The position numbers were made by a program, and so were the translations under genes. A stretch of 22,807 bases of DNA from positions 1 through 22,807 of the forward strand of contig CAZPPG010000055.1 in the NCBI GenBank assembly GCA_964588385.1, written 5' to 3'. Source of the DNA: JAHBWV01 sp964588385 (GTDB lineage Bacteria > Planctomycetota > Phycisphaerae > Phycisphaerales > UBA1924). The notes under the pieces were generated by a model. It made no database searches and had not been told where the DNA came from. It worked only from the letters and a program-made list of their open reading frames with translations. Within the stretch, counting starts at the first letter, position 1; each line of letters opens with the position of its first letter. Below, piece after piece: positions 15,443-22,807 of this stretch.

Positions 15443-15691
15443 GTGACAGAGCAGGAAATCGAATCGAAGGTGATCGAGATCGTGGCCGAGCAGCTTGGCG
15501 CCGACAAAGCCAAGATCAGCCGCGAGACTCGGTTCGTCGACGACCTCAACGCCGACTCCCTCGACACCGTCGAACTCGTCATGGAGTTCGAGGACGAGTT
15601 TGAGACCTCCATCCCTGACGAGCAGGCGGAGAAGATCAAGACCGTCGGCCAGGCCATCGAGTTCATCAAGCAGGCGCACGGGATCGCCTGA
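15443..15691 (+). CDS. acpP: Acyl carrier protein
   Basis: An 82-aa acidic protein with the full acyl carrier protein pattern: four-helix layout and the DSL motif with Ser39, the site of 4'-phosphopantetheine attachment. It carries growing acyl chains in type II fatty acid synthesis in the cytoplasm. The start is GTG at 15443, nine bases after GGGAG; an ATG at 15438 is out of frame. It has a good promoter and is followed after 54 bp by fabF on the same strand, the common acpP-fabF pair. Confidence 0.97.
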   Translation: MTEQEIESKVIEIVAEQLGADKAKISRETRFVDDLNADSLDTVELVMEFEDEFETSIPDEQAEKIKTVGQAIEFIKQAHGIA

Positions 15692-15745
15692 TCCCGGGCG
15701 CGGCCCCGGCGGCGTCAATCGACCCGCCCAAGCCCCAACCCGGTC

Positions 15746-17029
15746 ATGATCATGCATAACTCCAGCCGCCGCGTCGTCATCACTGGCTTCGGCGCCATCA
15801 CCAACCTCGGCGCGGACGCACGCACGACGTGGGATGCCATGCGCAACGGTCGCTCAGGCATCACCCGCCTCGGCGGACCCGATTTCGACCAATACCCCGG
15901 CAAGTGGACCGTTTCCGCAGCCGGACAGGTCACGCTCGGCGACACCACCGCCGTCCTCGACCCCCGCGAAGCCAAGCGCCTCGACCGCTTCACCCTTCTG
16001 GCCATGGTCGCCGCGCACGAAGCCGTCGCCCACTCCGGCATCGACTTCGCCAGAGAAGACCCCGAACGCTGCGGCGTCATGGTCGGCTCGGGCATCGGCG
16101 GCATCAAAACCATCGAAGAGGGCGTCATCACCATGGTCCAGCGCGGACCCGATCGGCTCTCGCCGTTCACCGTCCCGCGCCTCATGGTCAACGCCGCCAC
16201 TGGCAACATCTCCATCCGCTACGGCCTGCAAGGCCCCGCCGGCGCTCACGCCACCGCCTGCGCTTCCTCCGGCCACGCGTTCGGCGACGCCATCAACTGG
16301 ATGCGCCGCGGCCACGCCGACGTCATCGTCTGCGGCGGCGCCGAAGCCGCCGTCACGCCCCTTTGCGTGGGCGCCTTCATGGGGCTCAAGGCCCTCTCGG
16401 GCCGCTCCGACGACCCCACCAAGGCCAGCCGCCCCTTCGACAAGGACCGCGACGGCTTCGTCCTCGCCGAGGGCGCCGCCATGTTCATTCTCGAGTCCGA
16501 GGAACACGCCAAGAAACGCGGCGCAACCATCTACGCAGAACTCGTGGGCTACGGCAACAGCTCCGACGCCGGCCACATCACCGCGCCCGACGCCGAGGGC
16601 CGCGGCGCAGGCCGCTCCATGCGCTGGGCACTGGAAGACGCCGCGATCAACGCGGCCGACATCGGCTACGTCAATGCCCACGGCACCTCGACGCCCCTTG
16701 GCGACAAGGCCGAAGTCGCCGCCGTCCTCAACATCTTCGGCGCGCACGCCCGTCGCTCCGCGGGCGGCAAGCTGCTGATGTCGTCCACCAAATCCATGCA
16801 CGGCCACGCGCTGGGCGCGTCCGGCGCCGTCGAGATGATCGCCTGCATCCACGCCGTTCGCGACGGCGTCATCGCCCCGACCATCAATCTTGAAAGTCCC
16901 GACGACGGCTTCGATCTCGACCTCGTCGCCAACGAGGCACGCGAGCGTCCGGTCCGCTATGCCATGAACAACACGTTCGGCTTCGGCGGCCACAACACCA
17001 CGCTGCTCATCGGTCGCTACGACGGCTGA
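15746..17029 (+). CDS. fabF: Beta-ketoacyl-ACP synthase II
   Basis: A 427-aa condensing enzyme of the thiolase fold that joins malonyl-ACP to an acyl chain in fatty acid elongation. The catalytic triad is visible: Cys172 in ATACASSG, His312 in NAHGTSTPLGD, and His354 in the SMHGHALGASG loop (the usual family form is TGH). TNLGADA near the N-terminus and the C-terminal FGFGGHN loop also fit. Length is close to the usual 410-420. The start may be ATG 15746 or ATG 15752; no clear ribosome binding site precedes either, which may mean translational coupling or leaderless-type initiation after acpP. Its stop codon lies in an inverted repeat shared with the convergent fliN-like gene. KAS II is preferred over KAS I from the overall motif set. 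Confidence 0.96.
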   Translation: MIMHNSSRRVVITGFGAITNLGADARTTWDAMRNGRSGITRLGGPDFDQYPGKWTVSAAGQVTLGDTTAVLDPREAKRLDRFTLLAMVAAHEAVAHSGIDFAREDPERCGVMVGSGIGGIKTIEEGVITMVQRGPDRLSPFTVPRLMVNAATGNISIRYGLQGPAGAHATACASSGHAFGDAINWMRRGHADVIVCGGAEAAVTPLCVGAFMGLKALSGRSDDPTKASRPFDKDRDGFVLAEGAAMFILESEEHAKKRGATIYAELVGYGNSSDAGHITAPDAEGRGAGRSMRWALEDAAINAADIGYVNAHGTSTPLGDKAEVAAVLNIFGAHARRSAGGKLLMSSTKSMHGHALGASGAVEMIACIHAVRDGVIAPTINLESPDDGFDLDLVANEARERPVRYAMNNTFGFGGHNTTLLIGRYDG

Positions 17030-17045
17030 TCGTCCGAGCGATCAG
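17026..17045. terminator. Inverted repeat containing both convergent stop codons
   Basis: CTGATCG and CGATCAG form a perfect 7-bp inverted repeat with a TCCGAG loop. The left arm includes the fabF TGA, and the right arm includes the TGA of the minus-strand fliN-like gene. No T-run follows on either strand, so termination is only a possibility. Confidence 0.45.
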
Positions 17046-17332
17046 ATCGACTCCGACGCCTCCGCGCCGCTCATCGCCTCGATCCGCGCCCGAACATCCC
17101 CGATGAACGTGACGCGCAGGCCGAAGTTCTCCCCGACCTTCACCGCCGTTCCGCTCCCGATCTGCTTGTTGTTGATCAGAAGGTCCAGCTCGTCCTCGGA
17201 CCGCTTGTTCAACTCGATGATCGCCCCAGGCGTCAGCGCGAGCACCTCGCCCATGCGCATCGGGCGCTCCCCCACGCGCACCACGACGGGCACCTCAATC
17301 CGGAGAACCTGCGATTCGAGAAGAGCTGGCAT
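17042..17332 (-). CDS. fliN: FliN/SpoA-domain protein, likely flagellar motor switch component
   Basis: A 96-aa protein that is almost entirely one SpoA (surface presentation of antigens) domain: IEVPVVVRVGERPMRMGEVL, LTPGAIIELNKRSEDELDLLIN and the GSGTAVKVGENFGLRVTFI strand pair. This is the FliN C-terminal domain, part of the cytoplasmic ring that sets flagellar rotation direction with FliM and FliG. It lacks the long N-terminal extension of many FliN proteins. The ATG at 17332 begins the conserved part and is preceded by a weak AGGG; the frame extends further upstream without support. No other flagellar gene is in the window. A type III secretion or chemotaxis phosphatase relative cannot be fully excluded, but the length and motifs favour FliN. 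Confidence 0.8.
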   Translation of the reverse strand: MPALLESQVLRIEVPVVVRVGERPMRMGEVLALTPGAIIELNKRSEDELDLLINNKQIGSGTAVKVGENFGLRVTFIGDVRARIEAMSGAEASESI

Positions 17333-17362
17333 CGCCCTTGTTATCGGCTCCCCACCCGTGCC

Positions 17363-17391
17363 GGGTCCAGCCAGACCCGCACTCAAGCGGG
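17363..17391 (-). promoter_or_regulatory. Overlapping, mutually exclusive hairpins in the fliN-like leader
   Basis: GGGTC/GACCC (17363-17378) and CCCGC/GCGGG (17376-17391) share three bases, so only one stem can form at a time. They lie about 30-60 bases upstream of the fliN-like start. Such overlaps can occur by chance in GC-rich DNA. Confidence 0.2.
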
Positions 17392-17571
17392 ATCTTCCCG
17401 ACCCCCCCGACTTCGATCGCTGCTTTGGACAATGTTGGGCTTGCGTCGGGGGGATCGCTTCGTCATGCTGTAACCTCCACGCCGTCCGCCCTCGGACGGA
17501 TGTCGCCACATCTCGTCGTTCCCGTCTTCGGTCCGTCGCACCCCGCCCCCACTCCCCATAAAGGTCTCGAC

Positions 17572-19818
17572 ATGCGCACACACGTCTCCCGCACCGCCCT
17601 CCTCGCGCTCGTGTCCGGTTCTGTCTTCGTGAGCGCCCCCGCGCTCGCCTTCGGTCCCGCATCCGCCGCGCGCCCCGCCGCCGCGAACCAGCCCGCGCCC
17701 CGCTTCGTTGAGCGCCCCGGCCAGATGGAGTTTTCCGGCGAACTCACCGTTCGCCCGCGCCAGGACATGGTCGGCTCGCGCTCCGATCAGGCCCGCGCCC
17801 GCATCACCGCACTCGTCCAGGATTACTACCCCGAGGTCGACGAGTACACCATCTCCATCCCTGCCACCTACGGCCAACGCGGCGTCGCAGAGAACGCCTT
17901 CGCTCAGGAGCTCATGGCCACGGGAGATTACCAGTACGTCGAGCCCAACTGGATCTGCTACCCCCAGGCAACACCCGCCGATCCCCTCTTTGCCTCACAG
18001 TGGCACCACCACATGATGGAGTCGCAGGCCGCGTGGAATCTCCTCACCGGCTCACCCTCCGTCATCGTCGCCGTCACCGACACCGGCATCCGCACCACGC
18101 ACGCCGACCTCACCAACCGTGTCCCCGGCTTCAACGCCGTCAATGACCTCGCCGAAGTCTCCGGTGGCCAGATCGGCGACGTCAACGGACACGGCACACA
18201 CGTCGCAGGGTGCGCCGCTCCGGCCAACGACAACGGCATCGGCGTCGCCGGACCCGGCTGGGGCCTCGGCGTCATGATGATCCGTGTCAGCAACGACGCC
18301 GGTGGCGGCGCGTCCCTGGACGACATCACACAAGGCGCGCGCTGGGCCATCGACAACGGCGCCGTCTCCGCCAGCAGCAGCTACACCGGAGTCTCTGCCT
18401 CCACCGTCGAGACCTCCGGCGCCTACATCCGCTCCCAGGGCGGCCTCTATCTCTACGCCGCGGACAACTACAACACCAACCACAGCTCATGGGATCATCC
18501 CAATGTCCTGGTTGTCGGCGCCAGCGACGAAGCCGACAACAAGGCAGGATTCTCCTCATACGGCCTCGGCGTCGATCTCTTCGCCCCCGGCGTCAACATC
18601 CTCAGCACCATCCGCGACAACGACACCGCCTACGGATACGCCAGCGGCACAAGCATGGCCACTCCCGTCGCCAATGGCGTCGTCGGCATGATGTTCGCCG
18701 CCAACCCCGCGCTCACCCCCGAACACCTCGAAACCCTCCTCGAACGCACCTGCAAGGACTGGGGCACACCCGGCGAAGACGTCACCTACGGATGGGGACG
18801 CATCAACATGCGCCGCGCCGTCGAGGCCGCCCTCGCCAGCGTCACCCAGTCCGCCCCCATCGTCCAGAACGAGACCGCAACCGTCGCGCTTCTCTCTCCC
18901 TCAACCTTCGACGTCCTCGCCAACGACATCGACGCCAACCTCGACACCTTCAACATCGGCGACTTCACGGCGATCACGTCCCTCGGCGGCGTCGTCACCC
19001 GCTCCGTCGGCACCGGCCCCGGAGGCCGCGACCAGCTCGCCTACATCGCCCCCGCAACCCCCGGCTTCGACACCATCGAGTACCAGGTCGTCGACCAGCA
19101 CGGCAACGCGTCGGCGGCAAAGGTCTCCATCGAAGTCCTCGATGGCTCCGGCCATCGCGTCCCTGAGAATCCCGCTCTCACCATCGGCGGCGTTCGCACC
19201 CGCTACTACGCGATGAACGACGGCTCCATCCTCCCGCCCTTCGACTGGATCCCCTCGTACGCCCAGGATGTCCTCTCCAACATCAACATCGCATCCACCA
19301 GCGGCAACTTCTCCACCAGCGGCCGCGCCGATCAGGTCGGCGCCGTCTACAACGGCTACATCACCGTCCCCCTCAACGGCGTCTACACGCTCAGCACCAA
19401 CTCCGACGACGGCTCGAAGCTCTGGGTCGGACACAACCTCGTCGTCAACAACGACGGCCTCCACGGCATGGTCACCGTCTCCGGCAACATCGGTCTCCGC
19501 GCCGGAACACACAAAGTCCGCGCCGAGTTCTTCGAGCGCGGCGGCGGCGCAGGCATGATCGTCTCCATCTCCGGACCCGGTCTCGCAAATCAGGTCATCC
19601 CCGCCTCCATGTGGACACGCCTCTGCCCCTCAGACGTCACCGAGGACGGAACCGTCGACATCATGGACTTTCTCACCTTCTTCGATGCCTTCGGCGTCTG
19701 CGACGGCTCGGAAAGCCCCTGCTCCGTCGGCGGCGTGAACTCCGATGTCAACGCCGACGGCCTCACCGACATCCTCGATTTCCTTGATTTCTTCGGCGCC
19801 TTCGGCGATGGCTGCTGA
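17572..19818 (+). CDS. Secreted S8 (subtilisin-like) protease with Ig-like, PA14 and GC-type dockerin domains
   Basis: A 748-aa exported serine protease. A signal peptide (about 1-26, ending ALA) is followed by a prodomain (about 45-140) and an S8 domain with Asp170 (VTDTGI), His207 (NGHGTHVAG) and Ser361 (GTSMATP). The oxyanion-hole region reads AADN where AAGN is usual. Residues about 425-530 form an Ig/cadherin-like module (FDVLANDIDAN), about 533-683 a PA14 domain (GVYTLSTNSDDGSKLWV), and 684-748 a dockerin-like tail with two DILDFLDFF-type helices, ending FGDGC with Cys as the last residue. The ATG at 17572 has only a weak AAAGG. A hairpin terminator follows. The next gene has the same C-terminal layout, so both are probably placed on the cell surface or in a complex by the same system. 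Confidence 0.93.
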   Translation: MRTHVSRTALLALVSGSVFVSAPALAFGPASAARPAAANQPAPRFVERPGQMEFSGELTVRPRQDMVGSRSDQARARITALVQDYYPEVDEYTISIPATYGQRGVAENAFAQELMATGDYQYVEPNWICYPQATPADPLFASQWHHHMMESQAAWNLLTGSPSVIVAVTDTGIRTTHADLTNRVPGFNAVNDLAEVSGGQIGDVNGHGTHVAGCAAPANDNGIGVAGPGWGLGVMMIRVSNDAGGGASLDDITQGARWAIDNGAVSASSSYTGVSASTVETSGAYIRSQGGLYLYAADNYNTNHSSWDHPNVLVVGASDEADNKAGFSSYGLGVDLFAPGVNILSTIRDNDTAYGYASGTSMATPVANGVVGMMFAANPALTPEHLETLLERTCKDWGTPGEDVTYGWGRINMRRAVEAALASVTQSAPIVQNETATVALLSPSTFDVLANDIDANLDTFNIGDFTAITSLGGVVTRSVGTGPGGRDQLAYIAPATPGFDTIEYQVVDQHGNASAAKVSIEVLDGSGHRVPENPALTIGGVRTRYYAMNDGSILPPFDWIPSYAQDVLSNINIASTSGNFSTSGRADQVGAVYNGYITVPLNGVYTLSTNSDDGSKLWVGHNLVVNNDGLHGMVTVSGNIGLRAGTHKVRAEFFERGGGAGMIVSISGPGLANQVIPASMWTRLCPSDVTEDGTVDIMDFLTFFDAFGVCDGSESPCSVGGVNSDVNADGLTDILDFLDFFGAFGDGC

Positions 19819-19860
19819 AGCAGGCAACCCATCGCCCCGATCCACGTACCGACACATGAA

Positions 19861-19880
19861 CGCCCCTTCACGGGGCGATT
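19861..19880 (+). terminator. Terminator-like hairpin after the S8 protease gene
   Basis: CGCCCC and GGGGCG form a 6-bp stem with a TTCAC loop, followed by ATTT, 42 bases after the stop codon. The T-run is short, so read-through into the next protease gene is possible. Confidence 0.55.
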
Positions 19881-19910
19881 TCAGCAGCATTGACGATCCG
19901 GGTCTTGTCC

Positions 19911-19923
19911 GGGCGTCACGCCC
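19911..19923. promoter_or_regulatory. GGGCGT/ACGCCC palindrome upstream of the metalloprotease
   Basis: A 13-bp perfect inverted repeat with a one-base centre lies 33 bp before the GTG start of the metalloprotease gene. It may be an operator or only a second small hairpin. No promoter pair is clear around it. Confidence 0.25.
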
Positions 19924-19955
19924 ACCACGACCGCCGGAACATTGAGGAGAGACCA

Positions 19956-22211
19956 GTGCGCACGCTCCCATCATCAGTCGCCCTGACCCTTGCCGGCTTC
20001 CTCGCCGGCGCCGCTTCCGCGCAACCCTCCTCCACGTGGGCGCCCCCGTCCAGCAATATCGACGCCATGGTTGAGTTCGACGATCTCCGCGGCATCGCCC
20101 TCGACGACGTGGCCCTCGGCGGACAGGTCCACATCACCGGCGTCTCCCTCGCCCCACGCTTTGGCCAGCGCGCCCGGGCCGGTGGAAACGCGCCCCGCGA
20201 AGCCACGCTCACCCTCGAACGCTTCACCGTTCTCAATCCCGGCGCGATCGTCTGCATCGAAGGCCCCGAAGGCCGCACCGCCGTCGACACGTCCTCGATC
20301 GTCATGCTCGGTGGCCGCATCGAAGGCGAAGCCGACTCACTCGCATACATCGGCATCAGCGACGCCGGAATCTTCGGCTTCGTCCACGCCGCAGAAGGCA
20401 CATACGCCATCTCGTCCGGTCCCGCCGATGTCGCCCCCGCCGATCGACCCCTCACCATCGCGCACGCCGCGGATCTCCCCGCCCCCGATCCCGCCGCGCC
20501 CTTCTGCGGCTATCGCCCCGGCGATCCCCGCCTCAACCCCGCCGGCATCCCCGCCAATCCGATCGCGCCGCCCAATGGTTCAAGCCGCGCGGCCGTCTGC
20601 CGCTCGGTCGACATCGCCATCGACACCGACTGGGAATACACACAGCGAAAGTTCGGGAGCAATCCCAACACCTCCGCGCAGTACGCCGTCACACTCCTGG
20701 GCGCCGTGAGCCAGATCTACAAGAGCGAACTCAACGTCCGCCTCACAACCAACTTCGTCCGCACGTGGTCCGCTGACACCGATCCCTACCACCTCGGCGG
20801 CAACCTCCTCGACGAGTTCTCCGCACACTGGGGTTCCAACATGGGCGCCGTGCCCCGAGAACTCGCACACCTCCTCTCCGGCAACTACGGAGGCGGCGTC
20901 GCCTATCTCTCCGCAATCTGCGAGGGGTGGGGCTACGGCCTCTCCGGCGTCGACGGCTCCTTCCCCTCTCCCCTCCAGAACCGTCACCACGGCAACTGGG
21001 ACCTCATGGTCGTCGCCCACGAACTCGGCCACAACTTCGGGTCCGGACACACGCACGACTCATACACACCCGTCATCGACGGCTGCGGCAACGGCGATTG
21101 CTCACAGGCCCTCGGCGGCACCATCATGTCCTACTGCCACACCTGCGCCGGCGGCATGAGCAACATCGACCTCCTCTTCGGCCCGCGCGTCCAGGAACGC
21201 ATCTGGGAATATCTCGACACACGCGCCTGCGTTCTCCCCGCACAGGGAGATCGTGTCGCCGTCCCCGATTCCGCGACCGTCATCCAGGGCGGCGTCGTCG
21301 ATCTTCATGTCCTCAACAACGACTCCGATGTCAGTTGCCTCCCCTTGGGCATCTCCACCTATCAGCCCACGTCCACCGCCGGCGGCGTCGTCACCATCGT
21401 CCCCGCCATCCCCGGACCAACCCAGCATCTCACGCGCTCCTACCTCCGTTACACCGCCCCCGCATCATTCTCCGGCACCGACACATTCACATACACCGTC
21501 ACCGGCGGCTCAACCGCAACCGTCACCATCGACGTCCTGGCCGCACGCCCCGGTGAGAATCCCTCCCTCGCCATCCCCGGCGTCGATGTCCGCTACTTCG
21601 CACTCCCCGGCATCTCTTCCCTCCCCAACTACGCCCTCATCCCCTCCTACATCCGCGACAACGTCGGGAGCATCAACTTCACCAGCACCACAGGCGCCTT
21701 CGCCACCAGCGGCCGCACCGACAACGTCGGCGCAGTCTTCGATGGCTTCATCAACATCACCACACCCGGCCTCTACACCATCTCCCTCTCCTCCGACGAC
21801 GGCTCCAAACTCTTCCTCGGCGACACGCTCCTCATCAACCACGACGGCCTCCACGGCATGTCCGCCCGCTCCGCCTCCCTCGGCCTCGCCGCCGGAGCCC
21901 ACCGAACCCGCATCGAATACTTCGAGCGCACCGGCTCCGCTGGCCTCATCCTCTCCCTCCAGGGCCCCGGCCTCCCCCTCGCTCCGATCCCCGCATCCAT
22001 GTGGACAACCCTCTGCCCCGCGGACACCAACGCCAGCGGCGACCTCGACATCCTCGACTTCCTCGACTTCATCGACGCCTTCGGAACCTGCTCCGGCTCG
22101 GCCAACGGCGCGTGCAACGTCGGAGGCGTCCGCGCCGACTTCAACGGCGACGGCGCCATCGACATCGTCGACTTCCTCGACTACCTCGACGCCTTCGGCT
22201 CCGGCTGCTGA
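19956..22211 (+). CDS. Secreted reprolysin-like zinc metalloprotease with PA14 and GC-type dockerin domains
   Basis: A 751-aa exported zinc peptidase. The start is GTG at 19956, chosen because GAGGAG lies six bases upstream. The signal peptide ends in ASA at residue 22. After an N-terminal domain, the catalytic region (about 220-430) has HELGHNFGSGH (zinc ligands His355, His359 and His365, catalytic Glu356) and the Met-turn IMSYC at Met391, which place it among reprolysin-like metzincins. Several Cys flank the site. An Ig-like module (about 440-530), a PA14 domain (about 536-680, with LYTISLSSDDGSKLFLG) and the dockerin tail (686-751, ending FGSGC) follow, as in the S8 protease upstream. A strong terminator follows. 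The pair probably arose by swapping catalytic domains on a common C-terminus. Substrates are unknown; extracellular protein digestion is likely. Confidence 0.93.
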   Translation: MRTLPSSVALTLAGFLAGAASAQPSSTWAPPSSNIDAMVEFDDLRGIALDDVALGGQVHITGVSLAPRFGQRARAGGNAPREATLTLERFTVLNPGAIVCIEGPEGRTAVDTSSIVMLGGRIEGEADSLAYIGISDAGIFGFVHAAEGTYAISSGPADVAPADRPLTIAHAADLPAPDPAAPFCGYRPGDPRLNPAGIPANPIAPPNGSSRAAVCRSVDIAIDTDWEYTQRKFGSNPNTSAQYAVTLLGAVSQIYKSELNVRLTTNFVRTWSADTDPYHLGGNLLDEFSAHWGSNMGAVPRELAHLLSGNYGGGVAYLSAICEGWGYGLSGVDGSFPSPLQNRHHGNWDLMVVAHELGHNFGSGHTHDSYTPVIDGCGNGDCSQALGGTIMSYCHTCAGGMSNIDLLFGPRVQERIWEYLDTRACVLPAQGDRVAVPDSATVIQGGVVDLHVLNNDSDVSCLPLGISTYQPTSTAGGVVTIVPAIPGPTQHLTRSYLRYTAPASFSGTDTFTYTVTGGSTATVTIDVLAARPGENPSLAIPGVDVRYFALPGISSLPNYALIPSYIRDNVGSINFTSTTGAFATSGRTDNVGAVFDGFINITTPGLYTISLSSDDGSKLFLGDTLLINHDGLHGMSARSASLGLAAGAHRTRIEYFERTGSAGLILSLQGPGLPLAPIPASMWTTLCPADTNASGDLDILDFLDFIDAFGTCSGSANGACNVGGVRADFNGDGAIDIVDFLDYLDAFGSGC

Positions 22212-22247
22212 ACCCCGCCGACCGACAGCAACCATCTGCGTCACCCA

Positions 22248-22281
22248 GAGCCCCGGGCACACCCCGGGGCTCACTTTCTTT
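22248..22281 (+). terminator. Rho-independent terminator of the metalloprotease gene
   Basis: GAGCCCCGGG and CCCGGGGCTC pair perfectly over 10 bp with a 5-nt loop and are followed by the T-rich ACTTTCTTT. It starts 37 bases after the stop codon. Confidence 0.8.
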
Positions 22282-22366
22282 GTGGTCCGCACGCCCCCAA
22301 CATTCCAAACGAGCGGCGTCCGAGCCGCAACATGACCGATCAAAATCCGTATTCCACTCTTCGCGC

Positions 22367-22395
22367 TTGACCCGGCAGCCCATACCTGCGATACC
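22367..22395 (+). promoter_or_regulatory. Promoter-like pair before the last gene
   Basis: TTGACC and GATACC are spaced by 17 bp, with TGC just before the -10. The -35 is good and the -10 is weak. It lies about 110 bp before the ATG at 22507 and after the terminator of the previous gene, as expected for a new transcription unit. Confidence 0.4.
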
Positions 22396-22506
22396 TGTGC
22401 ATTCCCCGCGGCTCATCGCCGCGCCGCTCGCTTGTGGGTGCTTGAGCAGCGCATCGCTGTTCCGCATATCCACACGCCCCCATCGGGCGAACCTCGGAGG
22501 CCTCGA

Positions 22507-22807
22507 ATGAACGTCGCGCGCTCCACCGCAACCACCATCCCCGCCCTTGTCGCGATGGCCCTCATCACCCTCGCCGGCGCGGCCCCCGCCCTCTCCCAGC
22601 AGGATGCGGTCACCCAGCCCGCCCCCCTCGTCAGCCGCGATGTCGCCTTCGGAGACATCGACTCCGGCCTCCTCGCCAACAACGCCCCGGCTGGTTCCGG
22701 TCCCGCCGTCCTCTTTACAACCGTCGTCGCCGCCGACGAGTCCACATGGCTCCGGCTCGAGTTCGATGAGGTCAAGCTCGCTGGCTCGCGCGAGGCGGGC
22801 AACGCCT
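22507..22807 (+). CDS. N-terminal part of an exported protein (cut by window end)
   Basis: The first 100 residues of a protein whose 3' part lies outside the window. GGAGG is six bases before the ATG. A signal peptide is clear: short basic start, hydrophobic core LVAMALITLAGAAPA, and a likely cleavage near ALS-QQ. The mature start has a conserved-looking VLFTTVVAADESTWLRLEF segment. In planctomycetes a similar segment precedes trypsin-like domains in secreted dockerin-tailed proteins, and the neighbouring proteases fit that, but no catalytic motif is in view. The function is therefore left open. Confidence 0.75.
   Translation, partial: MNVARSTATTIPALVAMALITLAGAAPALSQQDAVTQPAPLVSRDVAFGDIDSGLLANNAPAGSGPAVLFTTVVAADESTWLRLEFDEVKLAGSREAGNA

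Noticed and set aside
17042..17662. Longer fliN-like protein starting upstream of 17332
   Set aside because: The added 110 residues are Arg/Gly-rich and unlike a FliN N-terminus; the conserved part starts at 17332.

Overview
This looks like a chromosomal window from a GC-rich planctomycete of the class Phycisphaerae, probably Phycisphaerales. Three things point there: (i) several solitary proteins with an FTLIE-type prepilin leader, (ii) large secreted proteins that end in the EF-hand-like, cysteine-containing 'GC-type dockerin' tail, and (iii) purine-rich short tandem repeats at gene ends and inside genes. Fifteen protein genes are supported. No rRNA, tRNA, CRISPR array, insertion sequence or phage gene is visible.

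Layout. 1-3283: an 8-bp tandem repeat, a pseudopilin-like gene (minus) and a divergent cytoplasmic GH15 glucoamylase-like gene (plus) with its own terminator. 3474-7538 (minus): a second pseudopilin-like gene, then a 904-aa exported protein joining a PstS-like ligand-binding domain to a long series of calcium-binding dockerin-like motifs. 7900-9204 (plus): a variant HD-GYP protein. 9251-13077 (minus): an RlmN-type radical SAM rRNA methylase followed by an 850-aa fusion of alpha/beta hydrolase, membrane region and ATP-grasp domain. 13262-14095 (plus): a third pseudopilin-like gene. 14209-15021 (minus): a DUF1444/YtpQ-like protein. 15443-17029 (plus): acpP-fabF, a fatty-acid synthesis pair behind a good sigma70-like promoter. 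17042-17332 (minus): a FliN/SpoA-domain protein. 17572-22211 (plus): two large secreted proteases, subtilisin-like S8 and reprolysin-like zinc metallopeptidase, sharing one C-terminal layout (Ig-like, PA14, GC-type dockerin). 22507 to the end: the start of another exported protein.

How the genes work together. AcpP carries the acyl chain that FabF extends. The two proteases and the PstS-like protein appear to use one surface-attachment or assembly tail, and so form a secreted 'capture and digest' set; this is inference from shared modules, not from a shared operon. The pseudopilin-like proteins are probably exported and anchored through their N-terminal helix.

The points most worth a second look are the hydrolase/membrane/ATP-grasp fusion, the shared cysteine pattern of the dockerin tails (two end in Cys as the last residue), the short tandem-repeat families that also enter coding sequence in frame, a 12-G tract with G-quadruplex potential inside the RlmN-like gene, and an inverted repeat that holds both stop codons of the convergent fabF and fliN-like genes.
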